In this document: in pieces, positions 52,730-62,197 of the stretch | Layout: each line of letters starts with the position of its first letter | How positions within the stretch are numbered: the first letter of the stretch is position 1 | Origin: Devosia sp. 66-14 | GTDB taxonomy: Bacteria > Pseudomonadota > Alphaproteobacteria > Rhizobiales > Devosiaceae | Assembly (NCBI GenBank): GCA_001899085.1 | Contig: MKVB01000006.1 | Coordinates: 232,073 to 296,072 of the forward strand | DNA length: 64,000 nucleotides | Reading direction: 5' to 3' | Position numbers and translations under genes: made by a program | The notes under the pieces: model-generated | Told to the model about the DNA's origin: nothing | Seen by the model: the letters and a program-made list of their open reading frames with translations, nothing else | Database searches by the model: none

Positions 52730-53965
52730 ATGACCGACAACCGTCTGAATGGCGCCGATTTCGTGCGCGCCGCCGCCTGCCTCACGGTGCTGTTTCACCA
52801 CCTGGCGCAGCGGATGAGCTGGCAGGACCAATTGGCCGGCGTCGAGTGGTTCCGGATCTTCGCGCAGATCGGCACGTTCGGCGTGGCGATGTTCTTCGTG
52901 CTCTCGGGCTTCCTGCTGTCACGGCCATTCTGGCGGGCGCTGGATCGCGGCGAGCCCGCCCCGTCGCTGCGCATCTACGCCATGCGCCGGGCGGCCCGCA
53001 TCCTCCCGGGCTTCTGGCTGGCGCTGCTGGTCACGTTCGTGCTCAGCATCACGGTGTTCGGCGCGGTGCTCGATGGACAGCTGCTGCTGCGGCTGGCGGC
53101 CGGCATTTTCACGGTCGCCGACTGGCACTGGGTGACGCTGTTCCCGGTCGAGGTCAACGGGCCGCTCTGGTCGATCAGCTTCGAGGTCACCTCATACTTG
53201 CTGCTGCCGCTGGGCTTTGCCGCCCTGTTCTTCATCGCCCGGTGGGCCGGCACGGGCTGGCAATCGCGGCTGATGTGGCTGGGCGTGATCGGCCTCGCTC
53301 TCGTCGCGCACTGGCTGTTCGTCCAGCTCTACCGCGTCGATACCTATCAGCGCGGCTGGGACTACGGACTGATCGGCGGCGCCAAATCCTGGATGCCGCG
53401 CTTCAACCCGTTCGGCTTTTTCGCCATGTTCGCCATCGGCGCGCTGGCCGGCGGGCTGCAGGTGCGGTGGGCCAAATATCGCAACGCGCTGTTCGACGCG
53501 ATCGGGCTGGCGGGGCTGGCCTGGGGGATTTACCTGATGGATCGGCAGCTCTCGGCCGAGACCGCCGATGGCTGGGGCTGGCTCGGCGTGCCCTACGGCT
53601 TCCCGTGGTTCGTGCTGGCGGTGGGACTGTTCCTGTCCGCCGCGCCCTCGAGTGTGCTGCTGGGTCGGCTGCTCGACAACCCGGTGACGCGCTATATCGC
53701 CAGGATCTCGTTCGGCATCTACATCTGGCACTATCCAGTGCTGGAGCTGGTGCGGCTCTACTGGGACCCGCAGATCGACCACGGACAGGCGGCGGATCCG
53801 GTGCGTTTCGTCGTCACGTGCAGCCTCATCACGGTGATCACTTTGACCGTGGCGCACCTGTCGTATCATCTGGTGGAGAACCCGGTGATTCAGTGGGCGC
53901 GCGGCACGGAACGGCGCAGCGCGGGTTCGGCGAGCCTTTCCCAGAACTCTGCAGTAGCGGGATGA
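52730..53965 (+). CDS. Acyltransferase family 3 membrane protein
   Basis: A 411-aa integral membrane acyltransferase (about ten helices) of the OafA/NodX type, modifying a surface sugar. The conserved opening NGADFVRAAACLTVLFHHL contains the family His pair, GVAMFFVLSGFLLS is the second landmark and ISFGIYIWHYPVLEL the last. ATG 52730 follows GGGGAG. It lies 120 bp after the phosphatase and 4 bp before the DUF1349 gene, so those two probably form an operon; the target could be LPS or an exopolysaccharide. Confidence 0.9.
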   Translation: MTDNRLNGADFVRAAACLTVLFHHLAQRMSWQDQLAGVEWFRIFAQIGTFGVAMFFVLSGFLLSRPFWRALDRGEPAPSLRIYAMRRAARILPGFWLALLVTFVLSITVFGAVLDGQLLLRLAAGIFTVADWHWVTLFPVEVNGPLWSISFEVTSYLLLPLGFAALFFIARWAGTGWQSRLMWLGVIGLALVAHWLFVQLYRVDTYQRGWDYGLIGGAKSWMPRFNPFGFFAMFAIGALAGGLQVRWAKYRNALFDAIGLAGLAWGIYLMDRQLSAETADGWGWLGVPYGFPWFVLAVGLFLSAAPSSVLLGRLLDNPVTRYIARISFGIYIWHYPVLELVRLYWDPQIDHGQAADPVRFVVTCSLITVITLTVAHLSYHLVENPVIQWARGTERRSAGSASLSQNSAVAG

Positions 53966-53969
53966 CCTG

Positions 53970-54545
53970 ATGAAAACCGGCAAGACCTTCTGGCGCAACC
54001 AGCCGCCCTTCTACGAGGAACGCGGCGGGACCCTCCTGGTGCGAACCGGCCGGGACACCGACTACTGGAACAACACGTTCTATGGCTTCAAGCACGCCGA
54101 TGGGCACTTTCGCGCCACCGCCGTCGCCGGCGATTTCAGCTTCGAAGTCAGCTTCCATGCCAATTACCAGCGGCTCTACGACCAGGCTGGGGCGATGCTG
54201 TTCGTCGATGGCGAGAACTGGATGAAATGCGGGGTCGAGTTCACCGACGGCGCCATGCATTTCTCGGTCGTGGTGACCCGCGACGACCAATCCGACTGGT
54301 CGGTGCTGAAACTCGATCGCCCCATCGGCAACACGGTGACCTTGCGGCTCACCCGGCATGCCGAGGCGCTGCGCGTGCAGTTGCAGGATGTGGACGGCGG
54401 CTGGCAGCTGGTGCGGCTGTGCTTCCTCGGCATGGGCGAGACGGTGGAGGTGGGACCGATGACCTGTTCGCCGACCGGCGAAGGGCTGGAAGTCAGCTTC
54501 ACGCGCCTCGAACTCGGCGAGCCGATCTCGCGCGAGCTGCACTAG
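53970..54545 (+). CDS. DUF1349 concanavalin-like protein
   Basis: A 191-aa protein of the DUF1349 family (once called regulation of enolase 1), a beta-sandwich fold: DTDYWNNTFYGFKHADGHFRATAVAGDFSFEVSFHANYQRLYDQAGAMLFVDGENWMKCGVEF. No signal peptide. It may bind or modify a carbohydrate. ATG 53970 is 4 bp after the acyltransferase stop, suggesting co-translation. Function not established. Confidence 0.85.
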   Translation: MKTGKTFWRNQPPFYEERGGTLLVRTGRDTDYWNNTFYGFKHADGHFRATAVAGDFSFEVSFHANYQRLYDQAGAMLFVDGENWMKCGVEFTDGAMHFSVVVTRDDQSDWSVLKLDRPIGNTVTLRLTRHAEALRVQLQDVDGGWQLVRLCFLGMGETVEVGPMTCSPTGEGLEVSFTRLELGEPISRELH

Positions 54546-54568
54546 GCAGAGGACATCCCCTGCCCTAG
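54542..54568. terminator. Hairpin spanning the stops of convergent genes
   Basis: CTAGGCAG-AGG / CCCCTGCCCTAG pairs with one mismatch and one bulge around the loop ACAT. It covers the stop codons of the DUF1349 and tspO-like genes, so it could act in both directions. Confidence 0.45.
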
Positions 54569-55050
54569 TTCAACGTCGCGATGGCGAGGTTCAGCAGGCT
54601 GGCGAAACCGACCCAGGCCGCATAGGGGATGAACAGCCAGGCCGAAACCCGATCCCGGTCCCAGCGATTGGCCATGAACCACAGCGTGAGCGCGAAGATC
54701 GCGATGATCACGACGAAGGCCGGCCAGAGCAGGTGCAGCGAGAACCAGATCGGCGACCAAAGCCAGTTGAGCGCCATCTGCCCGTACCACAGCTTCATCC
54801 CCATGCCGTTTGGTTCGCTCAGAAAAGTGCGCCAGCCGGCAAAGGCGATCAGCACATAAAGGGCGAACCAGACCGGGCCGAACACCCAGTTCGGGGGATT
54901 GAACGGCGGCTTGGCGAGGCCGGCATACCATTCGCCGGGCGCGGTGGTGACGCCGATGGCGGCGCCTATGCCGATTACCACGGCAAGAAAGACCGCCAGC
55001 AGAATCAAGGCGCGCGGAGTTTTGAGGTCGGATGCTGTGAGCGTGCTCAT
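54565..55050 (-). CDS. TspO/MBR family tryptophan-rich sensory protein
   Basis: A 161-aa five-helix membrane protein of the TspO family, which binds porphyrins and affects tetrapyrrole and stress responses. Motifs: TTAPGEWYAGLAKPPFNPPNWVFGPVWFALYVLIAFAGW, QMALNWLWSPIWFSLHLLWPAFVVI, RDRVSAWLFIPYAAWVGFASLLNLAIATLN. ATG 55050 is the start. No photosynthesis genes are nearby; the role is probably regulatory or in stress. Downstream of a small unknown gene on the same strand (31-bp gap). Confidence 0.92.
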   Translation of the reverse strand: MSTLTASDLKTPRALILLAVFLAVVIGIGAAIGVTTAPGEWYAGLAKPPFNPPNWVFGPVWFALYVLIAFAGWRTFLSEPNGMGMKLWYGQMALNWLWSPIWFSLHLLWPAFVVIIAIFALTLWFMANRWDRDRVSAWLFIPYAAWVGFASLLNLAIATLN

Positions 55051-55081
55051 GCCGGCTGAAACGCACGAGGCCGCTTCAGGT

Positions 55082-55489
55082 TCACTCCGCCCCAGTGCAA
55101 TCGGCCGTGATATCGAGCGTGAACTTGCCGCCCTGGCCCTCGGCGTCGGCGTAGACGATATCGACGACCCGCTCATCGGCAGCCCATAGCGGGTAAGCGT
55201 TGGACAGCATGGCGTGGTTGCCGGTGAGGGGAACGCGGCAGGAGCGACGCGATTTGCTGCCGTCGGCGGCGGTGCTCTCGGCGATGACCTGGCGCTCACA
55301 ATTCGCTTCGGCGCAATGCTCGCCGACATCGAGGGCAACGCGGCCCGAGGGCGAGACGAACTGGTGCCTGGCCGTGGCGGCGCCCGGCAAGGCGAACCAG
55401 ATCAATGCGCCGACGATCAGCAGGAACGCGAGCGAGCCGAGCGCGAAGATCAGCAGGGGCGAGACGCTGCCGGCCTCGTCGCGGATCAC
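55082..55489 (-). CDS. Single-pass membrane protein, function unknown
   Basis: A 135-aa protein with one membrane segment (about 14-35, LIFALGSLAFLLIVGALIWFA) and an exported domain with four Cys (CAEANC, CRVPL, DCTGAE), likely two disulfides, and SPSGRVALDVGEH. No family recognised. GTG 55489 overlaps the rsmB stop by 4 bp (GTGA), so it is coupled to rsmB. Start is inferred from that overlap. Confidence 0.6.
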   Translation of the reverse strand: MIRDEAGSVSPLLIFALGSLAFLLIVGALIWFALPGAATARHQFVSPSGRVALDVGEHCAEANCERQVIAESTAADGSKSRRSCRVPLTGNHAMLSNAYPLWAADERVVDIVYADAEGQGGKFTLDITADCTGAE

Positions 55490-56781
55490 TTCGAGCGCTC
55501 CATGGCGATGCAATAGAAGCCGTCGGTACCGGTAAGCCGCGGGGTCAGCGATACGCCACCTTCCGGTGAGAAGCGGGCCCGGAGCCTGGTGCCGGAGAAA
55601 GCGCTCATCCACAGCTTGTTGCCGGCGATGGCCGTGAATTCCGGATTGGCCTCGAGGAAAGCCGAGGCCTGCCGGGCGTTCTCCTCGGGCAATACCGAGC
55701 AGGTAATGTAAACCAGGGTGCCGCCCGGTTTGAGGTAGCGCGCCGCATCGATGAGGATGACGCGCTGCTCCTCGACGCGCCCGGCCAGTTGCTCGGGCGT
55801 CAGCTTCCACTTGGCGGTCGGCTGGCGACGCCAGGTGCCTGTGCCGGTGCATGGCGCATCGACCACCACGCGATCGAGCTTGCCGACGAGATCGTCGAGC
55901 GCCCCCTCGCCCGGCGCGCGCACCTGCACGTTGCGGGCGCCGGCCCGCTTCAGCCGGTCATAGATCGGGGCGAGCCGGGTCCGGTCGCTGTCATAGGCGA
56001 AAATCTGGCCGCGATTCTGCATCGCCGCGGCCATGGCGAGGGTCTTGCCCCCGGCCCCGGCGCAGAGGTCGAGCACCTGCTCGCCACCGCGCGCACCGGC
56101 CAGCGCGGCAACGATCTGGCTGCCGAAATCCTGCACCTCGAACCAGCCCTTGATGTAGCCCTCTTCGCTCTGCACGTTCGGCGTGCGGCTGTCGCGCTCG
56201 CCGGCGGGGAAGCGGATCCCCTCGGGGATAATGGCTGCGGCCTCGGGGGCAAAGCGCCCGAGCGCCCGCAGCGCCTTGTCGCGGTTGGCTTTCAGCGTGT
56301 TGACGCGCAGGTCGAGCGGCGGCCGGCCGGAGAGATCGTGCGCCTCGGCGACCCAGTCCTCGCCAAAGCTCTCGGCGAGATGCGGCGCGACCCATTCGGG
56401 CACATCGGCGCGCACGAAGTCGGGCGCCCCGGCGAGCGGATCGGCGGCGGTCAGCCTTGCCACTTCGTCCGGCTCGATCGCGGCCGGGGCGAAGCGATCG
56501 CCCTCGAAGCTCGCATTGAGCTCATCGATGTTCTCGCCCCATTCGCGCACCACGACGCTGAGCACCAGCGCCCGCGGCGTGTCCGACCCCATGGCAAAGG
56601 CGTGCGAGCTTCTGCGCCGCAGCGCGTCGTAGACGAGGTTGCCGATAGCGGCGCGGTCGCCGGCGCCGGCGAAGCGGTTACCGAGCCCCCAGGCCTTCAA
56701 CGCCTCGGCTACCGGGCGCTTATGCGCATCGATATCGGCAAGCACAGCGATGGCGGCAGCGATCCGGCCGGGCAGTCTCAT
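55486..56781 (-). CDS. rsmB: RsmB/NOP family 16S rRNA cytosine-C5 methyltransferase
   Basis: Methylates a cytosine of 16S rRNA. The 431-aa product has an N-terminal NusB-like RNA-binding part (about 1-130), SAM motif VLDLCAGAGGKTLAMAAAM, the catalytic VDAPCTGTGTWRR and TCSVLPEENARQ cysteines, and the FDPEGG-like end (RFSPEGGVSLTPRLTGTDGFY). Assignment to RsmB rather than another NOP2-type enzyme is by resemblance. ATG 56781. Coupled to the small membrane gene by a 4-bp overlap. Confidence 0.88.
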   Translation of the reverse strand: MRLPGRIAAAIAVLADIDAHKRPVAEALKAWGLGNRFAGAGDRAAIGNLVYDALRRRSSHAFAMGSDTPRALVLSVVVREWGENIDELNASFEGDRFAPAAIEPDEVARLTAADPLAGAPDFVRADVPEWVAPHLAESFGEDWVAEAHDLSGRPPLDLRVNTLKANRDKALRALGRFAPEAAAIIPEGIRFPAGERDSRTPNVQSEEGYIKGWFEVQDFGSQIVAALAGARGGEQVLDLCAGAGGKTLAMAAAMQNRGQIFAYDSDRTRLAPIYDRLKRAGARNVQVRAPGEGALDDLVGKLDRVVVDAPCTGTGTWRRQPTAKWKLTPEQLAGRVEEQRVILIDAARYLKPGGTLVYITCSVLPEENARQASAFLEANPEFTAIAGNKLWMSAFSGTRLRARFSPEGGVSLTPRLTGTDGFYCIAMERSK

Positions 56782-56833
56782 GCGAAGATCCTCTTCTCGT
56801 CAGCCGCGTCCGTGACACGATGCGGCACGCGGA

Positions 56834-57217
56834 TCAAGGGCGCGACGCGACGGCCTGGAAGTGGCAGACATTGACCCAGTTGCCGCTGAAGTCCCGGAAA
56901 CTGAAGTGGCTCATCCCGCCCGATTGCTCGATCGGCGTTGCCTCGCTGCCGGCAGCGGTAATTTCGGCGTGCAGCCGGTCGGGATCGGCGGTGAAGAAGT
57001 TGAACGCCGGATGGGCCGCCCGGTCGATCGCCTCAGCCTTCACCAATGTCAGGGCCGTACGGTCGCGCGGCGCTTCACCGGGAAAGCGCAGGGCGACGTA
57101 GTCCGCCTCCTCGAACACCGTCTCCAGACCGAACAAGCGGCGATACCAGTCTGCCGCCGCCACAGGCTCGAGCGCCGGAACGAAGATCGTATCGATGCGT
57201 GAAACCAGCGCCATCAT
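56834..57217 (-). CDS. VOC family protein (glyoxalase-like)
   Basis: A 127-aa single VOC module pair: ALEPVAAADWYRRLFGLETVFEEADYVALRFPG, FNFFTADPDRLHAEITAAGSEATPIEQSGGMSHFSFRDFSGNWVNVCHF. No standard metal triad is certain. ATG 57217 overlaps the MAPEG stop codon by 4 bp (ATGA) and GGGGGA lies just before it, so it is translationally coupled to MAPEG. The role is unknown; the MAPEG link suggests small-molecule detoxification. Confidence 0.78.
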   Translation of the reverse strand: MMALVSRIDTIFVPALEPVAAADWYRRLFGLETVFEEADYVALRFPGEAPRDRTALTLVKAEAIDRAAHPAFNFFTADPDRLHAEITAAGSEATPIEQSGGMSHFSFRDFSGNWVNVCHFQAVASRP

Positions 57218-57654
57218 ATTCCCCCAGCCGCGAACAGCAGCCGTATCACGAGATCGAGCCAGAACGCACAGAGCAGCACCAGGCCAATGAAATAGGCGGT
57301 GAAGCGGCGGACCACGTGGTTGTCGGTGATGTGCACGAAGGCATGCAGGTAGCGCGAGATGACGAACAGCCAGACCAGCGCCACCTCGAACAGGGTCGGG
57401 CCGAAATAGAGCGCCAGCCCGGCCCCGACATAGAACAGCACCGGCAACTGGAACTGGTTGTCGAAAGCGTTCGAGGCCTGCCACTCACGCTTCGGCCAGC
57501 CCTTGCGCTCGAGTGCGATATCGTCGATCCGCACCTCGCCCTTCATCACCATCGGGATGCGGATGGTGCCGAGGTACCACAACAGCCCCAAAGCGAGTGC
57601 GCCCTGGGCGAGGATGGCAGCGATCAACCAAAGCGCGTTCGGGGTGACGTTCAA
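57214..57654 (-). CDS. MAPEG family membrane protein
   Basis: A 146-aa four-helix membrane protein of the MAPEG (eicosanoid and glutathione metabolism) superfamily: ALWLIAAILAQGALALGLLWYLG, AFDNQFQLPVLFYVGAGLALYFGP and YLHAFVHITDNHVVRRFTAYFIGLVLLCAFW. The FxNQFQ-x-PVLFY motif is characteristic. Start TTG 57654. Bacterial members are of uncertain enzymatic role. Follows a REP-like hairpin and precedes a VOC gene it overlaps. Confidence 0.88.
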   Translation of the reverse strand: MNVTPNALWLIAAILAQGALALGLLWYLGTIRIPMVMKGEVRIDDIALERKGWPKREWQASNAFDNQFQLPVLFYVGAGLALYFGPTLFEVALVWLFVISRYLHAFVHITDNHVVRRFTAYFIGLVLLCAFWLDLVIRLLFAAGGI

Positions 57655-57680
57655 TCGCGGGCCTCGCTGCTTGGGGGAGC

Positions 57681-57718
57681 CACCGGGTCGTTCCCGCGAA
57701 AGCGAGAATGACCCGGTG
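57681..57718. repeat. REP-like hairpin between guaB and the MAPEG gene
   Basis: Arms CACCGGGTCGTTC / GAATGACCCGGTG differ at one base, around the CCGCGAAAGCGA core, which is the inverse of the TCCCGCTTTCGCGGGA element near 37426. It may also help end the guaB transcript. Confidence 0.65.
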
Positions 57719-57747
57719 GAGTTGGCAGCAACGGAGCAACCGGGCTG

Positions 57748-59370
<1,623 letters not shown>

Positions 59371-59541
59371 TCACCGCAAAGCTGCTGTGCGCCGCCCCAC
59401 GACCTTCCACAACTCCCAACGGCCGATTGGCTCCGCTCCCCCGGAGCGCTACACTGTCCCTCGCGGACGCGCCTTTCGGTCGCGAGGAAACGCACCGGGA
59501 GGACGTCGCCAGAGGAACAAATCAAGAACGAGGAGGAGTAG

Positions 59542-61593
59542 ATGGCAAACGACAACGGCAGACAAGCCGGGCCCCGGTGCATCGCGCTGGTGGGGCCGTT
59601 CGCGAGCGGCAAGACTTCGCTGCTCGAAGCGATCCTCATGCGCACTGGGGCCATTACCCGACAAGGCAATGCCAAGGACGGCAACATGGTGGGCGATGCC
59701 TCGCCGGAAGCTCGTTCCAACGGCATGAGCGTCGAGGTCAACGTCGCCGAAACCGAGTTCATGGGCGACCGCTACACGTTCATCGACTGCCCCGGTTCGG
59801 TCGAATTCCAGTATGAGTCCCTGGCCGTGCAGGCCGGGTGCGACATGGCGGTGGTGGTGGCGGAAGCCGACCCCAAGAAAGTCGCGGCGCTGCAACTGAT
59901 CCTCCGGGATCTCGAAGCACGACAGCTGCCGCACCTCATCTTCCTCAACAAGATCGACAAGCTCTCCGGCCAGGTGCGCGATATCCTCACCATGCTGCAG
60001 CCGGCGAGCCGGGTGCCGCTGGTGCTGCGGCAGCTGCCGATGACCAAGGGCGGCGTGGTGACCGGCTGCATCGACCTGGCGCTGGAGCGGGCGCATGTCT
60101 ACCACGAAGCCAAACAAAGCGAGATCATCGCCCTGCCCGATGGAGACAAGGCCGACGAGGTCGCGGCACGTACGGCGATGCTCGAGCAGATCGCCGATTT
60201 CGACGACGTGCTGATGGAGCAGTTGCTCGAGGATGTGCAGCCGGAAAAAGACCTGATCTTCAAGGACCTGGTCGATGAGATGCGGGCCGGCAAGATCTGT
60301 CCGGTGTTCATCGGGTCGGCCGAGCACGGCAACGGCATCACCCGATTGCTCAAGGCGATCCGCCACGAAGCGCCGACGGTGCGGGAGACCCGTGCCCGGC
60401 TCGGGCTCGCCGACGGGCCCGGCGCCGTGGTGCAGGTCATGAAGACCATGCAAACCGCCCGCAGCGGCAAGATGTGCGTGGCGCGCGTGCTCAGCGGCTC
60501 GGTTGCCGACGGCGCGACGCTTCGCTCGGCCGATGGCCGGGAGAGCAAGGTCTCCGGCATCTTCCGGGTGACGGGCCAGGAGACGCAGAAACGCGAGGCG
60601 GCACGGGAGGGCGAAACGGTGGCGCTCGGCAAGGTCGAAGCCGCCCGCACCGGCGATACGCTGGCGGCTGGCCGCCTGGTGCCTGACCTGATGCCGCTGC
60701 CCGAGAGCATGCCCATGATGGCGATGGCCGTGTCGCCGCGCGAGCGCAAGGACGACGTGCGGCTGTCGACGGCGCTGCAGCGTATCCTCGAAGAGGATCC
60801 CTCGCTGCACCTGACCCAGGTTCCCGAAACCGGCGAAACCGTGCTCGAGGGCCATGGCGAGATGCACCTGCGGGTGGTCATCGAGCGGCTCACCGGGCGA
60901 TATGGCGTCCCGGTCACCACCTCGGTGCCGCGCATCGCCTATCGCGAGACGATCCGCAAATCCGCCAATGTACGCGGCCGGCACAAGAAGCAGTCGGGCG
61001 GGCACGGGCAGTTCGGCGATGTGGTGCTGACCATCAAGCCGCTGCCGCGCGGCGGTGGGCTGGGCTTTGAGGAGAAAATCACCGGCGGCGTGGTGCCCCG
61101 CCAGTATATCAGCTCGGTGGAAGCCGGGGTACGCGAGTATTTCGGCATGGGCGGCCCGCTCGGCTTCCCGGTGGTCGATGTCGCGGTGACGCTGACCGAT
61201 GGCTCGTACCACACGGTCGACTCGTCCGACATGGCGTTCCGGCAGGCGGCGCAGATCGGCATGCGGGAAGGCATGCCGCAATGCGAACCCGTGCTGCTGG
61301 AGCCGGTCATGGAGGTGACGGTGCACTGCCCGAGCGACGCGACGGCCCGCATCAACGCCATCCTGCCGCGCCGACGCGGCCAGATCGTCGGCTCCGACAC
61401 CCGCGAAGGCTGGGACGGCTGGGACGATGTCCGCGCCTATGTCCCGGCTTCCGAGATGCAGGACCTGATCATCGAGCTACGCTCGGCCACCGCCGGCGTC
61501 GGCAGCTTCGAACAGGAGTTCGACCACCTGGCGGAGATCGGCGGCAGGTTGGCCGAGGAAGTGGCGAGCAAGTATGGGAGGCAGGTGGCTTAG
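59542..61593 (+). CDS. EF-G-like translational GTPase paralogue with altered G motifs
   Basis: A 683-aa protein of the EF-G superfamily, distinct from housekeeping FusA. P-loop GPFASGKT (18-25), G3 motif DCPGS (82-86; EF-G has DTPGH), NKIDK as G4, and an intact domain IV tip region HGQFGDV. The catalytic His of G3 is Ser86, and the switch I Thr region reads NGMSV. So GTP hydrolysis may be slow or absent, and the role may be regulatory or ribosome-protective. I recall such variants in rhizobia. ATG 59542 follows GAGGAGGAG. Divergent from guaB. Confidence 0.88.
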   Translation: MANDNGRQAGPRCIALVGPFASGKTSLLEAILMRTGAITRQGNAKDGNMVGDASPEARSNGMSVEVNVAETEFMGDRYTFIDCPGSVEFQYESLAVQAGCDMAVVVAEADPKKVAALQLILRDLEARQLPHLIFLNKIDKLSGQVRDILTMLQPASRVPLVLRQLPMTKGGVVTGCIDLALERAHVYHEAKQSEIIALPDGDKADEVAARTAMLEQIADFDDVLMEQLLEDVQPEKDLIFKDLVDEMRAGKICPVFIGSAEHGNGITRLLKAIRHEAPTVRETRARLGLADGPGAVVQVMKTMQTARSGKMCVARVLSGSVADGATLRSADGRESKVSGIFRVTGQETQKREAAREGETVALGKVEAARTGDTLAAGRLVPDLMPLPESMPMMAMAVSPRERKDDVRLSTALQRILEEDPSLHLTQVPETGETVLEGHGEMHLRVVIERLTGRYGVPVTTSVPRIAYRETIRKSANVRGRHKKQSGGHGQFGDVVLTIKPLPRGGGLGFEEKITGGVVPRQYISSVEAGVREYFGMGGPLGFPVVDVAVTLTDGSYHTVDSSDMAFRQAAQIGMREGMPQCEPVLLEPVMEVTVHCPSDATARINAILPRRRGQIVGSDTREGWDGWDDVRAYVPASEMQDLIIELRSATAGVGSFEQEFDHLAEIGGRLAEEVASKYGRQVA

Positions 61594-61649
61594 GACGGCA
61601 CTGTGTTGACAGCGTCCGCCTGCGTTGATCCGATGCTTCGGGGGCGCAG

Positions 61650-61946
61650 GTGGACAAACAGTTCTTCGTCTACATGATGGCGAGCGGCAAGCGCGGCACG
61701 ATCTACACCGGCGTGACGTCCGACCTTGTGGGTCGTGCCTGGCAACATCGGACCCACGCGATCGCCGACAGCTTCACCGCGAGATACGGCGTGACGCGAC
61801 TGGTTTGGTTCGAAGAGCAGGGCGATGCCGAGTCCGCAATCACCCGTGAGAAGCGGATCAAGGAGTGGCGGCGGGCGTGGAAGGTCGAGCTGATAGAGGC
61901 AACCAATCCGAGGTGGGATGATCTGTGGGACGAGATTGTCGGCTAA
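61650..61946 (+). CDS. Small GIY-YIG nuclease domain protein
   Basis: A 98-aa stand-alone GIY-YIG domain (UPF0213/YhbQ-like, in the SLX1/UvrC fold). Y in FFVYMMA (residue 8) and the IYTGVTSD motif (18-25) form the GIY-YIG pair; an Arg-rich helix follows (GRAWQHR), and the catalytic Glu is in REKRIKEWRRAWK (about 67). NPRWDDLWDEIVG is a typical ending. No extra domain is present. Start GTG 61650 lacks a strong ribosome site. A large inverted repeat of REP-like sequence follows 42 bp after its stop. Confidence 0.85.
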   Translation: MDKQFFVYMMASGKRGTIYTGVTSDLVGRAWQHRTHAIADSFTARYGVTRLVWFEEQGDAESAITREKRIKEWRRAWKVELIEATNPRWDDLWDEIVG

Positions 61947-61987
61947 GTCTCCCCTGCGACATCTGCGGGTGTCCCGATATCCCATCA

Positions 61988-62145
61988 CCCACCGGCCGTC
62001 ATCCCGGCGAACGCCGGGACCCACTGCTCGAACGGTAGGGTATGCACGGACCGCGCCGGTCCTTCACAGCAAGGTCGGATGGTTACGCGCTGGTCGAACA
62101 GCCTGAGCACTGGGTCCCGGCGTTCGCCGGGATGACGACCGGTGG
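61988..62145. repeat. Long inverted repeat of REP-like sequence
   Basis: Arm 1 at 61988-62029 and arm 2 at 62105-62145 are about 41 bp, inverted and differ at 2-3 positions; each contains CCCGGCGAACGCCGGGA or its complement, itself a hairpin. They flank about 75 bp with no gene. Whole element 158 bp, just downstream of the GIY-YIG gene and before the minus-strand gene that starts at 63514. Confidence 0.85.
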
Positions 62146-62197
62146 TTGTGGCGAGATTTGTGCCTACCACAGACCCGCGGGTCTAAGCACCATTACC

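Noticed and set aside
59449-61326. A 625-codon minus-strand open frame opposite the EF-G-like gene
   Set aside because: It is antisense to a well-conserved gene and has the His/Arg-rich composition of a GC-rich shadow.
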